A stretch of DNA of 64,000 nt from Streptomyces natalensis ATCC 27448 (GTDB lineage: Bacteria; Actinomycetota; Actinomycetes; Streptomycetales; Streptomycetaceae). The position numbers and the translations under genes are program-made. The notes under the pieces were generated by a model, which was given only the letters and a program-made list of their open reading frames with translations, searched no databases and was not told where the DNA came from. Within the stretch, counting starts at the first letter, position 1, and every line of letters begins with the position of its first letter. Positions 58,559 to 64,000 of the stretch are shown here, piece by piece. Location of the stretch: positions 248,001 to 312,000 of the forward strand of contig NZ_JRKI01000010.1 in assembly GCF_000935125.1 (NCBI RefSeq), given 5' to 3'.

Positions 58559-59149
58559 ATGGTGAAGGTGGGGCTGACCGGCGGTATCGGGGCGGGCAAG
58601 AGCGCGGTGTCGCGCCTGCTGGCGTCGTACGGCGCGGTGATCGTGGACGCGGACAAGATCGCACGCGAGGTCGTCGAGCCGGGTACGCCCGGACTCGCGG
58701 CGGTGGTCGAGGAGTTCGGGGACGGCGTACTCGCCCCGGACGGCACCCTCGACCGGCCCAAACTGGGCGGGATCGTCTTCGCCGACCCCGACAAGCTCAA
58801 GGCGCTGAACGCGATCGTGCACCCGCTGGTCGGCGCGCGTTCGGCCGAACTCGAGGCGTCGGCCGGGCCGGACGCCGTCGTCGTCCACGATGTGCCGCTG
58901 CTGACGGAAAACGGCCTGGCGCCGCTCTACGACCTGGTCGTCGTCGTCGATGCTTCCCCCGGGACCCAGCTCGACCGGCTGGTACGGCTGCGCGATATGG
59001 CGGAGGACGAGGCCAAGTCCCGGATGGCCGCCCAGGCGACCCGCGCACAGCGCCTGGCCATCGCGGATCTCGTCATCGACAACGACGGGCCGCTGGAGGC
59101 GCTGGAACCGCAGGTCCGCGAGGTATGGGAGCGGCTGCGGGCCGCGTGA
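58559..59149 (+). CDS. coaE: Dephospho-CoA kinase
   Basis: A 196-residue enzyme for the last step of coenzyme A synthesis, phosphorylating the 3'-OH of dephospho-CoA. The P-loop GGIGAGKS (8-15), [28 protein letters not shown] and [14 protein letters not shown] are intact. Some actinobacterial CoaE carry a C-terminal UPF0157 domain; this one stops after the kinase. Confidence 0.97.
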   Translation: MVKVGLTGGIGAGKSAVSRLLASYGAVIVDADKIAREVVEPGTPGLAAVVEEFGDGVLAPDGTLDRPKLGGIVFADPDKLKALNAIVHPLVGARSAELEASAGPDAVVVHDVPLLTENGLAPLYDLVVVVDASPGTQLDRLVRLRDMAEDEAKSRMAAQATRAQRLAIADLVIDNDGPLEALEPQVREVWERLRAA

Positions 59150-59172
59150 GGCAGGACGGTACCCTCGCCGCC

Positions 59173-59613
59173 ATGAGTGCTACCGATCGCGCCCCGCGGA
59201 CCTCCGCCGCCGAGCCCGCCGCGGCTTCGCCCGCTGCCCCGTCCGTCGGCTCCGTGGCCGCGCCGGCGTCCTTCGCCGTGAACATCCCCGGCATGGCGGA
59301 CGCGGATCTGGAGCCGGAGCCGCTGGACCCGGAACAGATCGTCTCCGGTGAGCCGGTGGTCACGGGCAAGGTGCTGTGGGAGTCCCCGGACGGCAAGCAG
59401 ATCCGCGGCATCTGGCAGATCACGCCCGGCGTGGTGACCGACACCGAGGCCAATGAACTCTTCGTCGTCGTGAGCGGACGCGCCACCATCGAGGTCGAGG
59501 GCGGCTCGGTGCTTGAGGTGGGACCGGGCGACGCCTGCATCCTGCGCGAGGGCGACCGCACACGGTGGACCGTGCACGAGACGCTGCGCAAGGCGTACCA
59601 CATCAGCCTGTAG
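59173..59613 (+). CDS. Cupin-domain protein
   Basis: A 146-residue protein with a ~45-residue Ala/Pro/Ser leader and a single small beta-barrel cupin (GKVLWESPDGKQIRGIWQITPGVVTDTEANELFVVVSGRATIEV..VGPGDACILREGDRTRWTVHE). It is close to the EutQ-like cupin_3/DUF861 type. The canonical metal His residues are mostly replaced, so enzymatic activity is doubtful. It follows coaE by 23 bp and is probably co-transcribed. Confidence 0.87.
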   Translation: MSATDRAPRTSAAEPAAASPAAPSVGSVAAPASFAVNIPGMADADLEPEPLDPEQIVSGEPVVTGKVLWESPDGKQIRGIWQITPGVVTDTEANELFVVVSGRATIEVEGGSVLEVGPGDACILREGDRTRWTVHETLRKAYHISL

Positions 59614-59623
59614 CGGGCAGGGT

Positions 59624-59654
59624 TGCCTGCCTGCCTGCCTGCCTGCCTGCCTGC
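59624..59654 (+). repeat. TGCC tetranucleotide microsatellite
   Basis: Seven complete TGCC units and one partial unit start 10 bases after the cupin stop codon, followed by GGGC repeats (about 59660-59672). Non-coding in all plausible frames. Confidence 0.95.
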
Positions 59655-59809
59655 GAGCGGGCGGGCGGGCGAGCGCTTGGCGTACGGGCACGCGGGCATT
59701 CACCTCCTCGACGGGGAATGAGGCGACTGAGGCGGTTGTTCTGGGGCACGTGCATGCCGTACGGGTGGCCGCTTCGAGCCGCCCGTACGGCTACGGAGAG
59801 GAGACGGCC

Positions 59810-60199
59810 GTGCCCGAGCGCAGCCCCGAGACACATGTCATCGACTTCCGCGCCGCGGACCAGCTGCTGGCCGCCCGCGACCCCCGCGGCGCGATCCGGC
59901 TGCTGGATCCGGTCATCACCGCCCACCCGGAGAACACCGCGGCCCGCCTGCTGCGCGCCCGCGCGTTCTTCCTGGCGGCCCAACTGCGTTCGGCGGAGCT
60001 GGAGTTCCAGATCGTCCTGGAACGCGAGCCCGCCAACGCCTTCGCCCATTTCGCCCTGGCCCGCACCCTGGAACGTGCCGGCCGCCCCGACGAGGCCCTC
60101 CGCCACTTCCGCCTCGCGGCCGCCCTGGAACCCCGCCCGGACCTCCTCGAAGCGGCCCGCTTCGCGCCTGCCGACGGGGCCGAGGGCAGGGGCGAGTAG
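59810..60199 (+). CDS. Tetratricopeptide repeat protein
   Basis: A 129-residue helical protein with about three TPR units (AADQLLAARDPRGAIRLLDPVITAHPEN, AARLLRARAFFLAAQLRSAELEFQIVLEREPAN and AFAHFALARTLERAGRPDEALRHFRLAAALEPRPD). GTG start at 59810 with GGAGAGGAG 6 bases upstream; longer frames run through the microsatellite. TPRs bind peptides; the partner is unknown. Confidence 0.9.
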   Translation: MPERSPETHVIDFRAADQLLAARDPRGAIRLLDPVITAHPENTAARLLRARAFFLAAQLRSAELEFQIVLEREPANAFAHFALARTLERAGRPDEALRHFRLAAALEPRPDLLEAARFAPADGAEGRGE

Positions 60200-60230
60200 G
60201 CGCGGCGCCCGCGCTCCCCGGCAGGAGGAC

Positions 60231-60545
60231 CTACGGTCTGGTGTGGCGCTGACGGCCGTTGGTGTTCCGGTGGTCGAAGACGTCGTTGCGGCCGTCGTCC
60301 GGTTCGTAGGGGGGTATGTCCTTGCCCGGCTGGTAGTGCGGTCCCTGGCGAATGTGGCGTATGACGATGACCAGATCCGTGGCGGCCACCAGCGCAAGGG
60401 CCGCGCAGGCCGCCGCCCATTCCGGGCGGCCTGCCGTGGCGAACGCGACGGCGCCCGCGATGGTCCACAGCAGCCCCCACAGCGCCAGCCCACAGCGGAT
60501 CTTCAGCGGGCTGCGCGCCTGAAGCGGCTCATTTCCCGTACGCAT
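60231..60545 (-). CDS. DUF6343 family membrane protein
   Basis: A 104-residue protein with two transmembrane helices (GLALWGLLWTIAGAVAFATAG and WAAACAALALVAATDLVIVI) and the conserved C-terminal RHIRQGPHYQPGKDIPPYEP, the DUF6343 mark in Streptomyces. Function unknown. It is convergent with the TPR gene, 31 bp apart. Confidence 0.88.
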   Translation of the reverse strand: MRTGNEPLQARSPLKIRCGLALWGLLWTIAGAVAFATAGRPEWAAACAALALVAATDLVIVIRHIRQGPHYQPGKDIPPYEPDDGRNDVFDHRNTNGRQRHTRP

Positions 60546-60591
60546 CTGCGTCCCTCTCCTCGTTCCAGGATCCTCCTGATCGGTGGGCAGG

Positions 60592-62220
60592 TCACTGATT
60601 CGGGTCAGGAATCGGTTCGCCGGCCGGGCCGTGGACCGTGGGCGGGTGCTCGGACCGTGTCGGCCCGGTACTCGCTGTAGCGGCTGTGGCTGTGGCCGTG
60701 GCCGTGGCCGTCCAGGGGGAGGGGTCGCCCGCCGGGTGACTGTTGATCCAGGACAAGCCGCCGATGTCGAGCTGTGCGCGGGCGCGGGTCACCGCCACAT
60801 ACGCCAGGCGTGCCTCGTCGATGTCGATCGGGCCGGGCAGCGGGGTGCCGTGCTCGTCGCGCTCGTCGAGATCGTCGGGGCCGGTGAAATCGTCCGCGAT
60901 GCGCACGCTCGCCCATTCCCGTCCCTTGGCGCGGTGCGCCGTGGACACCGTCACCTCGGCGGAGCCCTCCGGGGAGAGCCGGTCCAGGGCGCGCAGCAGG
61001 GCGGTCGTGCCGTGCTCGTCGACCAGCTCCACCAGCGGGAGCAGATCCCGCCCGGCCGGGTCGTACTCCGCGTATTCGCGCAGTTCCGACCAGGATTCGA
61101 AGAGCATCAGCTCGGGGTGCGTGGCCCGCCGTCCCTCATTGAGGTCGTGTGCGGCGCGCGCCAGTGCGCTCAGCGCCTCGCCGCCGCCCGCCAGGGCGAC
61201 CCTGCGGTGCGTCTCCTGCTGCCGTATCACTTCGACCATCGCCCCGACATTCGACCGGCACAGGATCGCCTCCGGGGCGGGGACCACTCTCAACTCCGTC
61301 TCCCGCTGCGGTGATCCGGTGAGTCGGAGGGGCGCGCCGATGATCGACAGCCAGCGGTTGGCCTCTGTGGCGAGCGTCGGCCCGAAGCGGAAGGAACGGG
61401 AGAGGGTGAGCTGTTCGCCGTCGAAGCCGGTCATGACGTCGCGTGCCCCGCGCCAGCCGTAGATGGCCTGGGCGGAGTCGCCGACCAGCACCAGCTGGGC
61501 GTGGTCGCGCTGGGCCGAGAAGACCTGCTCGACCACGGGGTTGGTGTCCTGCGCCTCGTCCAGCAGCAGGAAGTCCGCGCGGATCACGGGCTCTTGCAGG
61601 GCCCACATCTTGAGGTAGTGGTCGTGTTCGAAGCGGACCACACCGCGGTCCCGGTGCTGAAGATCGGCCCAGGCCCGGCGTGCGTACGGCAGGACGAGGC
61701 CGGCGAGCTGATCGTGCAGGGCCTCCGCTTCGGCGCCGCGTAACGAGGGCACGTGATGGCGTGCGAGGCCGGTGTCGGCGGAGTGGCAGAAGCGGGTGAC
61801 CGTGCGCAGGACCGTATAGGACAGGGCCTTGTTGGTGACGTTGCGTGCGCCGATGCGTACGGACATGCCCTCGTCGATGCCGAGGGCCGCGCCCGTTCGC
61901 CAGCCCGCCTGGCGCGGCGCGTTCATCCGCGCCTGGTAGTGCCGGCCGACCGCGGTGTACGCGAGGGAGTGGGCGGTGCCGCACGCGACGTCGGCGGGGA
62001 ATTTTCTGGCGGCGTCGCGGGCGATGGCCTTGTTGAAGGCGATATAGCGGCCGAACCGGCTCTGGCGCCGAGCCGTGTGCGCGAGCATCGCGAGGGTGGT
62101 CGTCTTGCCCGTGCCGGCGCCGGCCTGCATCACGAGATGTGCCCCGGTGCGGAAGGTGTCGGTCGCGGCGGTCTGCTCGGGTGTGGGGGTGGGTGTGGGG
62201 GTGGGAGCGGTGGTGTGCAT
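60592..62220 (-). CDS. UvrD/Rep-type superfamily I helicase
   Basis: A 542-residue ATP-dependent DNA helicase. Motif I QAGAGTGKTTTL (33-43), II FLLLDEAQDTN, III VLVGDSAQAIYGWRGA, IV SRSFRFG, V VSTAHRAKGREW and VI LAYVAVTRAR are all present, but the 1B/2B subdomains are short, so it is smaller than UvrD or PcrA (~720 residues). Start ATG 62220, GAGGAGG 6 bases upstream. Both ends are low complexity: PTPTPTPTPE at the N-terminus and an Ala/Thr run at the C-terminus. It probably acts in repair or replication restart. Confidence 0.93.
   Translation of the reverse strand: MHTTAPTPTPTPTPEQTAATDTFRTGAHLVMQAGAGTGKTTTLAMLAHTARRQSRFGRYIAFNKAIARDAARKFPADVACGTAHSLAYTAVGRHYQARMNAPRQAGWRTGAALGIDEGMSVRIGARNVTNKALSYTVLRTVTRFCHSADTGLARHHVPSLRGAEAEALHDQLAGLVLPYARRAWADLQHRDRGVVRFEHDHYLKMWALQEPVIRADFLLLDEAQDTNPVVEQVFSAQRDHAQLVLVGDSAQAIYGWRGARDVMTGFDGEQLTLSRSFRFGPTLATEANRWLSIIGAPLRLTGSPQRETELRVVPAPEAILCRSNVGAMVEVIRQQETHRRVALAGGGEALSALARAAHDLNEGRRATHPELMLFESWSELREYAEYDPAGRDLLPLVELVDEHGTTALLRALDRLSPEGSAEVTVSTAHRAKGREWASVRIADDFTGPDDLDERDEHGTPLPGPIDIDEARLAYVAVTRARAQLDIGGLSWINSHPAGDPSPWTATATATATAATASTGPTRSEHPPTVHGPAGEPIPDPNQ
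60683..60712. repeat. Hexamer tandem repeat in helicase 3' end
   Basis: GGCTGT x2 followed by GGCCGT x3 on the plus strand, coding for the Thr-Ala run near the C-terminus of the UvrD-like helicase. Confidence 0.85.
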
Positions 62221-62465
62221 GAATGGCCTCCTCGCTGAGATCGGGCCGTCACTGAAAGTGACGATGTGACGGACTGTAGTGGGTTTGGGGGCGGCGCGGG
62301 GAAGTGTTTTTCTGCCTGTGGACAACTCGGGGGAAGGCGTCGTTGACCTGCGAGGGCAGTGGGCGGAGCAGGCGGCGGGCCGCATTGTCAGTGCCGTGTG
62401 TTTCCATCGGTTTTGCGGCGCGGCAGGCGCGGAGTGGTCAAGCGGCGGGACGAAAGGACGGCACG

Positions 62466-64000
62466 GTGAGGCGGTGGGAGACGGCGGGCGGCGGCGTCGG
62501 CGGCGCCGGGGCTGTGTTCGGCAGCTGTGCCGTGACCTTCCTCCCCGCCCGGCCGCCGCGTGCCGGGAAGATGGCCCTCTGGCGACCCGACGGCGGTTCG
62601 CTGCCCGCAGGGGACGGCGGGCCGGCCGGTGAGCCGACGGAGCTGACCGTTGCCCGGCGGCACGGCAACGGGGCCCGTGGCCGCGCGGTCCCCGCCGTGC
62701 TGCTTCCGCTGGCCGAGGCCGTGCCGCTGCTGGCCGGGGCCCGGCACGATCCGGGTGCGCATCCGGCCGCCGCCTGCTGGGGCGCGGCCACGCTGCACGC
62801 CCTGCATCTCGCCGCGCGAGGCAGGCTGCTGCCCGGTCTGACGGCCGACGACATCGACGCCTGGCGGGCCGGCCCCCTGGATCCCGCCGACATCGTGCAT
62901 CTGCGGGCCATCGCCGCGGCCATGCCCGGTGAGGCGTACGCTGTCCCCGTCGCCGACAGCCGCCCGCTGCGGCTGCCCGACCCGATGGGGTTGCTGCGGC
63001 TCTTCGTGGACGCGGTGGCCGACACCCTGCCCCGTACGCCCGCCGCCGCGCTCGTGGCCGGCGCCCCGTTCGCGTCCGGTGCGCCGCAGTCGCTGCCCGG
63101 TGCCCGCGAGTGGGCCGCGGAGGTGGCGGCCGGTATCGACGCCGGCGTACGGCTCTCGCTGCGCCTCGATCTCCCCGCGCACAAGCTCTTCGACGGCGGG
63201 CCGGACGACGGCCGGGAAGCCGGGCCGGACGACGGCCAGGGGGAGGGGTACGGCGCCGGGGAGCGCAGCGCGGCGGCCGTGGTGCTCCAGGTGCACAGCC
63301 TGACCGACCCGACCCTGGTCGCCGACGCCCGCCACCTGTGGGAAGGCGAAGGACCCGACCACTTCGGGCCGCGGTCCCGCGTCGACACCCTGCTCGCGCT
63401 CCGGCGGGCGGCCCGCGTCTGGGAGCCGTTGGCCCGCCTCCTGGAGCGGCCGGTGCCCGACGTACTGCCGCTCGGCGAGGACGAGTTGAACGACCTCCTG
63501 GGCCCGTTCACGCCCAAACTGGCCGCCGCCGGGGTGGCCGTGCACTGGCCCAGGGAACTGGCGCGCGGGCTGACCGCCACGGCGGTGCTGCGCCCCGCAC
63601 CGGGTTCAGCGGCGGACGGCTTCGGGTTCTTCGACACCGGGCAACTGCTCCAGTTCCGCTGGCAGCTGGCGATGGACGGCGAACCGCTGACCGAGGCCGA
63701 GATGGACGCCCTCGCCGAGGCCCACCGCCCCGTCGTCCGACTGCGCGACCAGTGGGTTCTGGTCGACCCCGCCCTCGTCCGCAAGGCCCGTAAACGCGAA
63801 CTGGGCCAACTGGAACCGGCCGACGCGCTCGCCGCGACACTGGGCGGCACCGCCGAGGTCGACGGCGAGGAGGTGGAGGTGGTGCCCCTGGGGCCGCTCG
63901 CTGCGCTGCGCGCCCGCCTCACCGCTCCCGCCCGCGCCCTGCCCCAGCCACCGGGACTGCACGCCACCCTGCGCGACTACCAACTGCGCGGTGTGGCCTG
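62466..64000 (+). CDS. SNF2-family DEAD/DEAH helicase (3' truncated by window)
   Basis: Open from GTG at 62466 (VRRWETAGGG, with GAAAGGA 7 bases upstream) to the window end, over 511 codons. This part is the N-terminal SNF2-helicase-associated domain (AVTFLPARPPRAGKMALWRP, VPAVLLPLAEAVPLL, ALRRAARVWEPLARLLERPVPD, ADGFGFFDTGQLLQFRWQLAMDGEPLTEAEM). It ends at LRDYQLRGVAW, the start of the ATPase core (Q-motif region); the P-loop lies beyond the window. In Streptomyces it is normally about 950 residues. Divergent from the UvrD-like helicase. Confidence 0.93.
   Translation, partial: MRRWETAGGGVGGAGAVFGSCAVTFLPARPPRAGKMALWRPDGGSLPAGDGGPAGEPTELTVARRHGNGARGRAVPAVLLPLAEAVPLLAGARHDPGAHPAAACWGAATLHALHLAARGRLLPGLTADDIDAWRAGPLDPADIVHLRAIAAAMPGEAYAVPVADSRPLRLPDPMGLLRLFVDAVADTLPRTPAAALVAGAPFASGAPQSLPGAREWAAEVAAGIDAGVRLSLRLDLPAHKLFDGGPDDGREAGPDDGQGEGYGAGERSAAAVVLQVHSLTDPTLVADARHLWEGEGPDHFGPRSRVDTLLALRRAARVWEPLARLLERPVPDVLPLGEDELNDLLGPFTPKLAAAGVAVHWPRELARGLTATAVLRPAPGSAADGFGFFDTGQLLQFRWQLAMDGEPLTEAEMDALAEAHRPVVRLRDQWVLVDPALVRKARKRELGQLEPADALAATLGGTAEVDGEEVEVVPLGPLAALRARLTAPARALPQPPGLHATLRDYQLRGVA

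Overview
The window is a contiguous piece of a high-GC actinomycete chromosome, almost certainly Streptomyces. The evidence is the strong G/C bias at third codon positions, frequent GTG starts, many 4-bp ATGA/GTGA gene overlaps, and families typical of that genus (SPW_0924 peptide, DUF6343, DUF3068, PAC2, four-S1-domain RpsA, griseus-type trypsin). From memory, the order lgt, gltBD, pyk, ANTAR response regulator, liv operon, polA, rpsA, coaE follows the core chromosome of S. coelicolor; I could not align it.

Layout. 1-1.4 kb: lgt (lipoprotein maturation) with a long acidic repeat tail. 1.4-6.9 kb, minus strand: a translationally coupled run of ADP-ribosylglycohydrolase paralogs followed by a CoA-transferase/CoA-ester-lyase pair. 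The fourth paralog and the CoA-transferase are both truncated at a dispersed repeat. 7.1-14.3 kb: a VIT1/CCC1 transporter and glutamate synthase gltBD, with a structured leader and a GlnR-like site. 14.3-20.1 kb: single regulatory and enzyme genes (flavin-reductase-like, ArsR, lipoprotein, MBL hydrolase, LacI regulator divergent from an alpha/beta hydrolase, zinc peptidase). 20.4-28.2 kb: secreted and degradative enzymes (trypsin, GH101 endo-alpha-N-acetylgalactosaminidase, AraC regulator, aminopeptidase N carrying a second copy of the dispersed repeat). 28.4-32.3 kb: a DesA/DesB-like decarboxylase and N-monooxygenase pair with no acyltransferase or siderophore synthetase beside it, then a SIMPL protein.

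32.4-35.6 kb: pyruvate kinase, a free-standing HTH plus LAGLIDADG protein, an unusual short tRNA-Leu(CAA) bracketed by 19-bp direct repeats, and a PdtaR-like ANTAR regulator. 35.7-41.6 kb, minus strand: branched-chain amino acid ABC transporter livK-H-M-G-F. 42.0-48.8 kb: hotdog thioesterase, FdhF/YdeP molybdopterin oxidoreductase, DNA polymerase I and a DUF4184 membrane protein. 48.9-55.3 kb: cell-wall lytic transglycosylase, SPW_0924 peptide, DUF3068, HrpB helicase and a methyltransferase. 55.4-64 kb: rpsA with a clear promoter and structured leader, PAC2, coaE, cupin, TPR, DUF6343, a UvrD-type helicase and the start of a SNF2 helicase cut by the window end.

The most interesting unit is at 33.9-34.9 kb: a class-I-sized tRNA-Leu flanked by near-identical direct repeats, next to a putative homing endonuclease on the same strand. 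The clearest rearrangement is the repeat at 2.93-3.05 kb, which lies exactly between two half genes. No CRISPR array, rRNA, transposase or replication origin was seen.
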